This document shows positions 1 to 7,114 of a stretch of 16,979 bases of DNA, piece by piece (within the stretch, counting starts at the first letter, position 1; each line of letters starts with the position of its first letter). The stretch comes from CSBr16-58 sp051859825 (lineage in GTDB: Bacteria; Bacteroidota; Bacteroidia; Flavobacteriales; Schleiferiaceae), in assembly GCA_051859825.1 (NCBI GenBank), contig JBHYFA010000061.1:1-16979 (forward strand). Direction: 5' to 3'. Below the pieces are notes generated by a model. That model searched no databases. It saw only the letters and a program-made list of their open reading frames with translations, and was not told where the DNA came from. A program made the translations under genes and the position numbers.

Positions 1-2214
1 GTTAGCACGCAAATGCAAAATATACGTTCCCGCAGGAAGATTCGCCGTTGGAAGCTCGACACTCGTAACTGCATCTTTTCCTAGAGAATGTGCATAAACT
101 GCTCTTCCCTGCATATCAGTTACCACAATATTCAAACCTTCAACCTCCTCTCCTTCAAAAGAAATGGTGGCATTTCCTTGAGTGGGATTAGGGTAAATGG
201 TACATTTCAAATCTGCCGACAACTGGGCTTCATCAATACTTAGGTTAATGATATCCACCCCTCCATTATCACGGAAAATTTTCACCCAATCTTGGAAGAA
301 GAGATTCGCTATCTCTTCGTCGTAGATGATGATCGTGTTTTCATCATTGCGCTGATTTGCCGCGTTTGACCAGTTATGAGACCCTGTAATGACCAAGGGA
401 TCACTGCTGGGAGCACTTTGGTCAACAATGGCGTATTTGTGGTGCATGATGTATGGCTGATTATTCACAAATAGTCGTGACGCAGGCAATCCATTACTTA
501 AAGTGCTCCATGCCGGTCCAGAGCCCGTGGTGGTGTTGTCATTGAGTACTACAGAAGTGTGTACGCCCTGATTATGCAGATCAACTAAGGCCGTTGCGAA
601 TGTATTGCGGGTCATCAGCATCGTAGCAACCTGAACATCCTGATCTGCGGTTTCCATAGCGCGGATAATATTCGCCTCTACATTGTCGGTAGGACTGAAA
701 TAAAGCTCCACGCGCTTACCATTTATGTTGAATAATTTTGGTGTGTTATCTCTTTTATCTGGACCAAAACGAGAGTTCATGCTATTGGGAAACGACCCAC
801 TCGAACCCCACATTTCTTGGAACTCCAATTGATAAGCTCGGGCTAATGATTGATCCTGGATAATTACGATATTATTTGGGTCAGTGGTAAGTTGGCCTAG
901 CGTCCAGTTGGTAGATCCTGTCCAAACAACCGGGCGATTGGGGTCAGTTGACTCGGCATCGATGATCACAAATTTATGGTGCATCAAACCATAGGCAGCA
1001 CCTACGGGACTTTGTAGAGTTGGAATACTCGAAGAAAGCGTATTCATTCCTAAGGTAGCAGTAGATGCATCCGTGATAAAACGCACTCGAACACCACGAC
1101 TCGCCGCTGCATTGAGCGCCGCACCCAAATCTGATATCCCGTTATTGTTCCAGTTATAAATGGCAATATCAATGGTACTTTGCGCATTATCAACGTAAGA
1201 AATAAGCGTATCGATAATGGAGCTTCCGGTAGATTGAGCATAGCTAAAACGCGCCACACTCGTATCAGGCTCGGTAATAAAATACACCTTCATATCTCCA
1301 CTAGATAGAGATTGCGTGGAAAAAACGCGCACCGCAGAGAAGCTGGTGTCTCCTTGTGCATCCACTGATGCAGCTTGAACAAAATAAAATCTACCGGGCT
1401 GCAAGCCTCCAAGAGTTTCAGTATGATTCGTTGTCAATGCGCCATTGATTACCGGTGGTTGGTTCATCAAGGCGTTGGTACCATAATAAAAAATGGTTGT
1501 TCCGGGATCTTGAGTTTCAAAACTCAAATCAAATGATGTAGTGGTGATGTTATCCTGTGAAATATCGGAGATGATTTGAGGGCCGGCGCCACTATTAATA
1601 TCGTTGGTGTAGCGGGGTAGAATTTGGTAGGTTCCAATAAACCGACTCATAATTCCACGCACGTTAACTAAAGACCCGGGAATGGGTGTCCCAACTAAAG
1701 GTGTGCGCGCATTAATACGCATTTCGCGAGTATTTGCCCCATCACTGAGGTTGTAATTGGTGTTTCCTGAAAAGCTTCCAGAACCGGCAATGGTAACGTT
1801 ACTCACTTCAACAAGCATACATTCGTACTGTGCTACCCATCCATTAGTGAGGGTTACTTGAATAGGAGGTGGTAATGGATTATTACTACTAAGTACGGTC
1901 ACGTTGGTAACAGGACTGATTTGCAAGAGCTGATTAAACTGTGACAGTTGACCTGTGATTTCAATGCTATCTCCCTCACGAACACCACTTAGTAATGTAC
2001 CCGGATTAAAAGCCGACAAACCAGCAGTATTATCTTGAAAATAAATAGTTACTCCACTGGTTGGGTATAGCGTACTATCAGCAGTTACTATTCCCTTGAC
2101 CGTAATGGTTTGCCCAACACCTTGACTACGTGCTTGCGCAATAGTTGTTTGTTGCGCGTACGTACATGAGGCGGATAAGGCCAAAATAAAAAACGAAAAA
2201 AACCTATTCTTCAT
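1..2214 (-). CDS. Secreted phospholipase D-fold protein with T9SS sorting domain (C-terminal end outside window)
   Basis: The frame is open for 738 codons from the ATG at 2214-2212 to the window edge with no stop, so only the last few residues should be missing. A signal peptide opens the protein (MKNRFFSFFILALSASCTYA, then QQTT). Residues about 25-205 resemble two OB-fold-like beta domains (…ITVKGIVTAD…, …VNVRGIMSRF…), and about 210-300 look fibronectin III-like. Two HxKx4D motifs follow, H412-K414-D419 and H591-K593-D598, each followed by a TGSxNW motif; this is the paired active site of the phospholipase D superfamily. The tail (IYPNPTQGNATISF … PAGTYILHLRAN) is a type A T9SS sorting domain, so the product is probably exported through the outer membrane and processed. 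Secreted members of this fold act as phospholipases or as nucleases; the OB-like domains make me favour a nuclease, but that is inference. It is divergent from the DUF2141 gene. Confidence 0.88.
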   Translation of the reverse strand, partial: MKNRFFSFFILALSASCTYAQQTTIAQARSQGVGQTITVKGIVTADSTLYPTSGVTIYFQDNTAGLSAFNPGTLLSGVREGDSIEITGQLSQFNQLLQISPVTNVTVLSSNNPLPPPIQVTLTNGWVAQYECMLVEVSNVTIAGSGSFSGNTNYNLSDGANTREMRINARTPLVGTPIPGSLVNVRGIMSRFIGTYQILPRYTNDINSGAGPQIISDISQDNITTTSFDLSFETQDPGTTIFYYGTNALMNQPPVINGALTTNHTETLGGLQPGRFYFVQAASVDAQGDTSFSAVRVFSTQSLSSGDMKVYFITEPDTSVARFSYAQSTGSSIIDTLISYVDNAQSTIDIAIYNWNNNGISDLGAALNAAASRGVRVRFITDASTATLGMNTLSSSIPTLQSPVGAAYGLMHHKFVIIDAESTDPNRPVVWTGSTNWTLGQLTTDPNNIVIIQDQSLARAYQLEFQEMWGSSGSFPNSMNSRFGPDKRDNTPKLFNINGKRVELYFSPTDNVEANIIRAMETADQDVQVATMLMTRNTFATALVDLHNQGVHTSVVLNDNTTTGSGPAWSTLSNGLPASRLFVNNQPYIMHHKYAIVDQSAPSSDPLVITGSHNWSNAANQRNDENTIIIYDEEIANLFFQDWVKIFRDNGGVDIINLSIDEAQLSADLKCTIYPNPTQGNATISFEGEEVEGLNIVVTDMQGRAVYAHSLGKDAVTSVELPTANLPAGTYILHLRAN

Positions 2215-2361
2215 GATGCAAAAATTAATGGCGCAAAATTCGTGTATATAATGTTAACCTAGTGTTTTTTCTGCACAGTTTTTATTTGATTATTAACAGA
2301 AAAAAGATTGGATGTTCAAACAATTTCACATCAATTTTGTAAACTTCTAAACAACACACAA

Positions 2362-2793
2362 ATGCAAACTTTATTTTTCCTTATTTCGCTATTCTTCTCC
2401 GTACCCACCTCAGGTGAAAACGCTCATATTGAACTAAAATTAAACAACTTAAAAAATAGCAAGGGACAAATTGTGGTTTCAGTATATCAATCCGAAAAGG
2501 GATTTCCTTACGAGCCTAGCACATATTTTACCTACGAAAAAGAAAATATAACCAACGGCACCTTAACTATTTTGATTCCCGTTCCTAAACAAGGAAATTA
2601 TGCTTTAAGTGTGCTTGACGACTCCAATCGAAATATGGAAATGGATAAAAACATGCTGGGTATTCCCAAAGAAGGCTTTGGTTTTTCTAATAATGCTTCC
2701 CCTAGAGGTTTTCGTCCACCAGCATTTGAAGACGCATTGATAAAGGTGAATTCCGAGCGGGTTAAAACTTCTATTGAGATAAAGTACTTTTAG
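2362..2793 (+). CDS. DUF2141 family secreted protein
   Basis: This 143-residue protein matches the DUF2141 family by its layout: an N-terminal signal peptide (MQTLFFLISLFFSVPTSG), beta-strand segments including GQIVVSVYQSEKGFP, and the family-like stretch LDDSNRNMEMDKNMLGIPKE followed by GFSNNASPRGFRPPAFEDA. Family members are small exported beta-sandwich proteins of unknown function. The frame is open back to a TTG at 2308, but I chose the ATG at 2362 because it begins directly with the hydrophobic signal sequence, and the 18 extra residues would put a polar segment before it. A near-consensus -7 box (CAATTTTG, 2332-2339) with a TTG 21 bases upstream fits a transcript starting just before this ATG. 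The stop codon overlaps the stop of the convergent NusG-like gene by four bases. Confidence 0.8.
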   Translation: MQTLFFLISLFFSVPTSGENAHIELKLNNLKNSKGQIVVSVYQSEKGFPYEPSTYFTYEKENITNGTLTILIPVPKQGNYALSVLDDSNRNMEMDKNMLGIPKEGFGFSNNASPRGFRPPAFEDALIKVNSERVKTSIEIKYF

Positions 2794-3293
2794 GTTATAG
2801 TCTTCAAACGCGACCTTGATACTAAAGCAATCCCCAAACCTTCAAGCTTAATTTTCACTTTCTTCTTATTATATTTTATCACAATTCCCTTCTGCTCATT
2901 GAGCGGCCCACCTTCGATAACCACTTTTGTCCCTGGCGAAATTTGTATCACTTCAATTTTCTCCCCAGCATTATCCATGATAAATCGCTTTAAGGCATCC
3001 ATTTCTTCATCGCGAACGATGCCTGGCTTACCTAGCCAATAGACAAAGTTTAGTACCCCTGGCTGCTGTAATACAGTACTTCGTAATTTCTCATTACAAC
3101 GCACAAACACGTAAGAGGGAATAATCACCACATCAACCCATTTCTTTCTATCAGCCCACTGACGCAGTTCTCTATTAATAGGACAAAAATTCTCCACACC
3201 CATTTTCTCTAATCCATCAGCAACTTTTTTCTCCCACCGAGGCTTGGTGTACACCACCATCCAATTATATGTATCAACAGCCATGAAATTCAT
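2790..3293 (-). CDS. NusG-family transcription antitermination protein (UpxY/RfaH-like paralogue)
   Basis: A 167-residue cytoplasmic protein with an N-terminal NGN domain (WMVVYTKPRWEKKVADGLEK … IIPSYVFVRCNEK … GVLNFVYWLGKPGIV, about residues 11-95) and a C-terminal KOW region (SPGTKVVIEGGPLNEQKGIV … KVKIKLEGLG, about 119-155). The phrases YTKPRWEKKV and PSYVFVRC are typical of the specialised NusG paralogues of Bacteroidota (UpxY/RfaH group), which bind RNA polymerase and let it read through terminators in long, often surface-polysaccharide, operons. It lacks the extra insert of the housekeeping NusG of this phylum, and the secE-nusG-rplK context is absent. Here it stands alone: the gene after it is convergent and no glycosyltransferases are near. 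ATG codons at 3291-3293 and 3282-3284 are both possible starts. The family call is firm; the target operon is unknown. Confidence 0.85.
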   Translation of the reverse strand: MNFMAVDTYNWMVVYTKPRWEKKVADGLEKMGVENFCPINRELRQWADRKKWVDVVIIPSYVFVRCNEKLRSTVLQQPGVLNFVYWLGKPGIVRDEEMDALKRFIMDNAGEKIEVIQISPGTKVVIEGGPLNEQKGIVIKYNKKKVKIKLEGLGIALVSRSRLKTIT

Positions 3294-3307
3294 TTTTTAG
3301 AGGTGAG

Positions 3308-3315
3308 CAAAAATA
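3308..3315 (-). promoter_or_regulatory. Candidate -7 promoter box of the NusG-like gene
   Basis: Read on the minus strand this is TATTTTTG, matching the Bacteroidota -7 consensus TAnnTTTG and lying 15 bases before the first ATG of the NusG-like gene. No convincing -33 TTG is found at the usual spacing. It would give the gene its own transcript, separate from the metallo-hydrolase gene upstream. Confidence 0.4.
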
Positions 3316-3348
3316 TAGCATCAAGTTTGCCCCACAGCCTTCAACTTC

Positions 3349-4119
3349 TCAAATGTTTAAAAAAACTTCTACTTCTAAGCCATCATTTGCAAAAGCAAAA
3401 CCTTCGGGCAAAATTTCACCCGCATCTAAATGATGACTAATATGGGTGAAATACGTTTGCCTTGCCCCCACCCTTTTACCAATATCCACAGCTTCATCTA
3501 CATTGAAATGACTGTGATGCTTTTCTCGTCGAAGTGCATTGATAACCAAAATCTCCACTCCTAGCAGTTTATCTATCTCTTTATCTTCCAGCTCATTCAT
3601 ATCCGTCAAATAGGCGATTGGGCCAAAGCGAAAACCGTAAACCTCCATCTTCATGTGCAACCCGCGTATGGGAATCACATTCTCTGACTCTATAGAAAAA
3701 CACGCATTATTTATAGGTCGAATATCAAATTGTGGCGCACCCGGATAGGGCGTTGAAGCGAAAGCATAGGGATATAGTTCACGGATTCTTCTGGCAGATT
3801 CTTCCGTGCAGTAAACGGGAAAAGCCGCATTATTAGCATGAATAAGCGGGCGCAAATCATCCATTCCGCCAATGTGATCTTGATGCGTATGCGTAATCAA
3901 TAAGGCCTCGGGCAGCTTTGGACTTGCCAACAATTGCTGGCGAAGATCTGGCCCGGCATCAAGTAAAAAAACCTTGTTATCAATCTCAATCAAGGCCGAG
4001 GTGCGAAGTCGTTTATTGCGCGCGTTATCACTTTTACACACCGCACATGCACAGCCAATCACGGGAATACCCTGAGATGTACCTGTACCTAAAAACCTGA
4101 TTTTATAATGCTTGGTCAT
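3349..4119 (-). CDS. MBL-fold metallo-hydrolase, PhnP-like
   Basis: A 256-residue soluble protein of the metallo-beta-lactamase superfamily. Visible motifs from the chosen start: FLGTGTSQGIPVIGC near residues 9-23, a cysteine cluster C23, C25 and C28 (GCACAVC) like the structural zinc site of PhnP, the metal-binding HTHQDH at 77-82, then LTDMNEL, HHSHFNVDEA and THISHHLD, which can supply the remaining metal ligands. PhnP of E. coli is a cyclic-phosphate phosphodiesterase of the phosphonate pathway; no phosphonate genes are present here, so only hydrolase or phosphodiesterase activity should be inferred. The frame is open upstream to 4260, but the ATG at 4119 starts directly before the first beta strand, gives the usual family length and avoids overlapping the divergent neighbour. 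The gene is transcribed away from the unknown-function gene at 4278, with 158 bases between the two starts. Confidence 0.85.
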   Translation of the reverse strand: MTKHYKIRFLGTGTSQGIPVIGCACAVCKSDNARNKRLRTSALIEIDNKVFLLDAGPDLRQQLLASPKLPEALLITHTHQDHIGGMDDLRPLIHANNAAFPVYCTEESARRIRELYPYAFASTPYPGAPQFDIRPINNACFSIESENVIPIRGLHMKMEVYGFRFGPIAYLTDMNELEDKEIDKLLGVEILVINALRREKHHSHFNVDEAVDIGKRVGARQTYFTHISHHLDAGEILPEGFAFANDGLEVEVFLNI

Positions 4120-4221
4120 GTGAAATTGACATATCGTCCTTTGAACTGCAGATGGTTTTTTACTCATGCAAAGTAAACTCCTAAACAAATGACAAAAAAG
4201 GGGCTTTAGACCTTTAATTAC

Positions 4222-4252
4222 TTGTTGTTTGCTCCGTGAAAGCATACCTTTG
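4222..4252 (+). promoter_or_regulatory. Bacteroidota-type promoter of the 4278 gene
   Basis: A TTG at 4222-4224 is followed after 20 bases by TACCTTTG at 4245-4252. This fits the -33 TTG / -7 TAnnTTTG promoter of Bacteroidota well. The predicted transcript would start near 4258, 20 bases before the ATG at 4278; this rules out the longer GTG-started reading from 4236, which would begin inside the promoter. Confidence 0.65.
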
Positions 4253-4277
4253 CACAGCACTAAAAAACGACAAAACC

Positions 4278-5699
4278 ATGGATAGGTACATCCTCACTAC
4301 GCAGCAGAAATCACTAAAAATTAATCTTGACAAATCTATTTACGGCACTTTTGCCGAAATTGGAGCAGGACAAGAAGTGGTTCGTCATTTCTTCCGTGCG
4401 GGTGCAGCTTCGGGCACGGTTGCCAAAGCCATGTCTGCGTACGACAAAGATTTTTCGGATGCTATTTATGGTAGAGAGGAAGATGGCCGATATGTTACCG
4501 AAGTTCGTTTACGTAAAATGATTAACCAAGAGTATCGGTTAATGACTGAAAGAATACAAAGGCACAAGATGCCCAACACTTGTTTCTTTTCGTTTGCCAA
4601 TACAGTTGCTACGATAGATTTCACCAAGAGATATAAGGGACACGGATGGATGGGATGTAAATTTCAATTGGCGCCCAATCGCGAACCCAATGAAGTTATT
4701 ATTCATGTCCGCATGAAGGAAACTGAATCAACCCTGCAACAGGAGACCTTGGGCATAATGGGGGTGAACCTCATCTACGCTTGCTATTTTATCCATACCG
4801 ATCCCAACGAAATGCTCAGGGCGTTGTACGATAATATTAGTCAAGACAAAATCGAAATTGACATGGTTCACATGTCGGGTCCCGATTTTGAAGGTGTTGA
4901 CAACCGTTTATTGAGTTTACAACTTGTGAAAAACGGCTTTACCAACGCGGTAATTTTCGGTCCGGAGGGAAATAATCTACTTCCTGCAGGACTCCTATAT
5001 AAGAAGCACATCCTTGCCATTCGCGGCAGCTTCCGTCCGGTTACGAGGGTAAATATGGATATGATTCAGACGGGGTACAAATACTTCATGGCTGATCCCA
5101 AGGTAAAAAAAGACAATGTAGAGGTGTTATTTGAAATTACCCTTAACAACCTGAAGGCCGATGGTGAAATTGATGAACAAGACTTCATTGATCGTGCGGA
5201 GATACTTTGTGCATTGGGGCAAAAAGTGTTGATTTCCAATTTCCCCCAATACTACAAGTTGGTTCATTATTTTGAAGAATTTACTCGAGCGAGAATTGGC
5301 TTAATCATGGGGCTTAGTAACCTTGAGGATATTTTCAAAGAAACCTACTACCGTGACTTACCCGGAGGAATACTTGAGGCAATGGGGGTAATGTTTTCAC
5401 GTGATTTGAAAGTGTACGTTTATCCGGCGAAAAATCAAAACACGGAAGAAATAGAAAACACCAAGTATTTAAAGGTGCACCCGCGTTTAAAACCCTTGTT
5501 GGAATATTTAATTTTCAATGGTCGAATTCGCGATATTGAAAATTATGATCCTGAAATTCTAGACATCTTTAGTAGAGAGGTTTTAGTAAAAATAAAGGAC
5601 AATGAAGAGGGTTGGGAAGATTGCCTTCCTGAATACGTTGACGAAATCATCAAGAAAAAAGAACTTTTCGGGTACAAAAAGCCCGTAGAACAAGCTTAA
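4278..5699 (+). CDS. Conserved soluble protein of unknown function (473 aa)
   Basis: A 473-residue protein starting MDRYILTTQQKSLKINLDKS. It has no signal peptide, no membrane segment and no catalytic motif that I recognise. Its most striking stretches are YGTFAEIGAGQEVVRHFFRA (about residues 21-40), FSDAIYGREEDGRY, LGIMGVNLIYACYF and GSFRPVTRVNMDM. I recall this architecture as a conserved family in Bacteroidota and some other phyla; homologues have often been given unhelpful names such as TonB-dependent receptor, which the sequence does not support, since there is no barrel, plug or signal peptide. The gene has its own promoter and terminator and so appears monocistronic. The start at 4278 is chosen from the promoter position and from family-like N-terminal spacing. 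I assign no function. Confidence 0.8.
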   Translation: MDRYILTTQQKSLKINLDKSIYGTFAEIGAGQEVVRHFFRAGAASGTVAKAMSAYDKDFSDAIYGREEDGRYVTEVRLRKMINQEYRLMTERIQRHKMPNTCFFSFANTVATIDFTKRYKGHGWMGCKFQLAPNREPNEVIIHVRMKETESTLQQETLGIMGVNLIYACYFIHTDPNEMLRALYDNISQDKIEIDMVHMSGPDFEGVDNRLLSLQLVKNGFTNAVIFGPEGNNLLPAGLLYKKHILAIRGSFRPVTRVNMDMIQTGYKYFMADPKVKKDNVEVLFEITLNNLKADGEIDEQDFIDRAEILCALGQKVLISNFPQYYKLVHYFEEFTRARIGLIMGLSNLEDIFKETYYRDLPGGILEAMGVMFSRDLKVYVYPAKNQNTEEIENTKYLKVHPRLKPLLEYLIFNGRIRDIENYDPEILDIFSREVLVKIKDNEEGWEDCLPEYVDEIIKKKELFGYKKPVEQA

Positions 5700-5735
5700 A
5701 AAGTCCCAGTCGTTTTTCCTTCATCTCGGCTTGCA

Positions 5736-5770
5736 GCAGGTGTTTTTCCGGACTTTTTACACCTGCTTTT
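5736..5770 (+). terminator. Rho-independent terminator after the 4278 gene
   Basis: GCAGGTGT (5736-5743) pairs perfectly with ACACCTGC (5759-5766), giving an 8-bp stem with a 15-base loop, followed by a T-rich tract (TTTTTATTTTTC). It lies 37 bases after the stop codon. The loop contains GGACTTTTT, which can also pair with AAAAAGTCC at 5698-5706, so two competing structures are possible. Confidence 0.8.
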
Positions 5771-5960
5771 TATTTTTCTATCTATTTTATATTCAACACC
5801 TAATAACTGAGAAAACAACTCTGCTAGGATACGTCTATTATTACATCAATCGAATGTTTCGTTTAGATAAAGATGTCAAGTAAAGCTAGGTTTCTACTAG
5901 CAGGAATAAAAAAAACGAAATAAAAAATCGCTTGGTGTTATCCACATGTAATTTTGAGAC
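5771..5960. other. AT-rich spacer before the porP-like promoter
   Basis: Part of the 351-base gap between the 4278 gene and the porP-like gene. No coding frame or RNA gene is visible. The only structure seen is CTGCTAG near 5824 and its reverse complement CTAGCAG at 5897-5903; the latter also forms a small hairpin with GCTAG at 5885-5889. These may be chance in AT-rich DNA. Confidence 0.4.
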
Positions 5961-5968
5961 TATATTTG
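5961..5968 (+). promoter_or_regulatory. Candidate -7 promoter box of the porP-like gene
   Basis: TATATTTG matches TAnnTTTG exactly. The nearest upstream TTG (5932-5934) is 26 bases away, longer than the usual 19-21, so the -33 half is weak. It would leave an untranslated leader of about 75-80 bases before the ATG at 6051, longer than at the other promoters in this window. Confidence 0.45.
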
Positions 5969-6050
5969 CGTTATTAATGCCGACCCTAATAAAAATTATT
6001 TTGGGTTTAAAATTTATTTGTATCATTGTGGCTTGAAAAATTCATCTCGA

Positions 6051-7043
6051 ATGACACGAAGACTATGGAATAAAGCTATTTTACTGTGTGGGGTTGCCCT
6101 ATTGTTATCGCCTAAGGTTCAGGCACAAGACCCGCACTTTTCACAGTATTACGCTAACCCACTTTATTTAAATCCCGCCTTTGCCGGTGTGAGTAAATGC
6201 CCGTCGCTGAACTTAAATTCGCGAATTCAGTACCCTCAATTGGGAGCTTACAGAACATATTCTGCCAGCTATGACCAATATTTTGAGAAAATGAATGGAG
6301 GTTTAGGTTTCTTAGCCCTGCGCGATGAAGCTGGTAACGGAGCCCTTAACCTTACCGAGTTTAGCGGTATTTACAGTTATCACTTACAGCTATCTAGAAA
6401 ATTCTTCCTTTTGGCAGGATTTCAAGCTACGGTTCGTAACCGTGCAATCAATTGGGACATTCTAACTTTTCCTGACCAAATTGACCCACAATTTGGTTTC
6501 GTATTAGAGTCTGGAGAAACCCGCCCTCCTCAAGAGCAAAACATGCACGTTGATCTTAGTTTAGGATTTATCGGTTATTCTGAAAAATTCTATTTCGGTG
6601 TTGCAGGTCATCACTTGACTCAACCAGACGAACAGTTCTTCCGTGAAAGCCGCTTGCCATTCAAGACCACTGTGCACATGGGAGCAACCATACCTTTAGG
6701 TAATGCTCGATTTGTAGGTGAAGAAAAAACCTCGTTCATCCCTAACATCGTGTATCAGCGTCAGGGAGACTTCGAATACTTGTTTACCGGTGTTTCCTTC
6801 AACTACAGTGTACTAACCGGTGGATTGGCCTATCGCCACGCAAGCATCAACCCAGATGCGGTAATTGTGCTTTTAGGCTTTACTCCACCTGACTTTCCGA
6901 TGCGATTCGGCTACAGCTACGATTACACTGTGAGTAGAATTACCGCCGGAGCTGGTGGAGCACACGAAGTATCCGTGAACTACCAATTCCCTTGTCCTAC
7001 TACCAAGAAAAGAATGCAAAAAATCAATTGTCCTAAGTTCTAA
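6051..7043 (+). CDS. porP: Type IX secretion system membrane protein, PorP/SprF family
   Basis: A 330-residue outer-membrane beta-barrel protein. It begins with a signal peptide (MTRRLWNKAILLCGVALLLS … VQAQ) and the family signature QDPHFSQYYANPLYLNPAFA directly after the cleavage site. Alternating amphipathic strands follow, and it ends in a cysteine- and lysine-rich tail (VSNYQF-like VSVNYQFPCPTTKKRMQKI … CPKF). PorP of Porphyromonas and SprF of Flavobacterium are needed for T9SS-dependent secretion and adhesin attachment, and paralogues are numerous. I start it at the ATG 6051 because a TTG start at 6018 would add a polar stretch before the signal sequence. The gldJ homologue follows 71 bases downstream in the same direction with no terminator between, supporting a link to the core secretion and gliding machinery and not to a single cargo. 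The symbol indicates the family; SprF would be equally apt. Confidence 0.85.
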   Translation: MTRRLWNKAILLCGVALLLSPKVQAQDPHFSQYYANPLYLNPAFAGVSKCPSLNLNSRIQYPQLGAYRTYSASYDQYFEKMNGGLGFLALRDEAGNGALNLTEFSGIYSYHLQLSRKFFLLAGFQATVRNRAINWDILTFPDQIDPQFGFVLESGETRPPQEQNMHVDLSLGFIGYSEKFYFGVAGHHLTQPDEQFFRESRLPFKTTVHMGATIPLGNARFVGEEKTSFIPNIVYQRQGDFEYLFTGVSFNYSVLTGGLAYRHASINPDAVIVLLGFTPPDFPMRFGYSYDYTVSRITAGAGGAHEVSVNYQFPCPTTKKRMQKINCPKF

Positions 7044-7064
7044 TTATACTAGAGCAAACATTTA

Positions 7065-7072
7065 TACGTTTG
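7065..7072 (+). promoter_or_regulatory. Candidate -7 box ahead of gldJ
   Basis: TACGTTTG fits TAnnTTTG and lies 42 bases before the gldJ ATG, but no TTG sits at the proper -33 distance. It overlaps a weak CAAAC/GTTTG inverted repeat. The gldJ gene may use this site, be co-transcribed with the porP-like gene, or both. Confidence 0.35.
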
Positions 7073-7114
7073 TAACTTAGCCGACGATTTTAATAATCAT
7101 ATAAGTTTTTTGAT

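Noticed and set aside
1050..1259. Short minus-strand frame inside the phospholipase D-fold gene
   Set aside because: It is out of frame with the continuous 738-codon coding sequence that has both HKD motifs.
4120..4260. Longer N-terminus for the metallo-hydrolase gene (start at 4260) and for the unknown gene (GTG at 4236)
   Set aside because: The two extensions would overlap each other head to head, and the 4236 start lies within the TTG-N20-TACCTTTG promoter.
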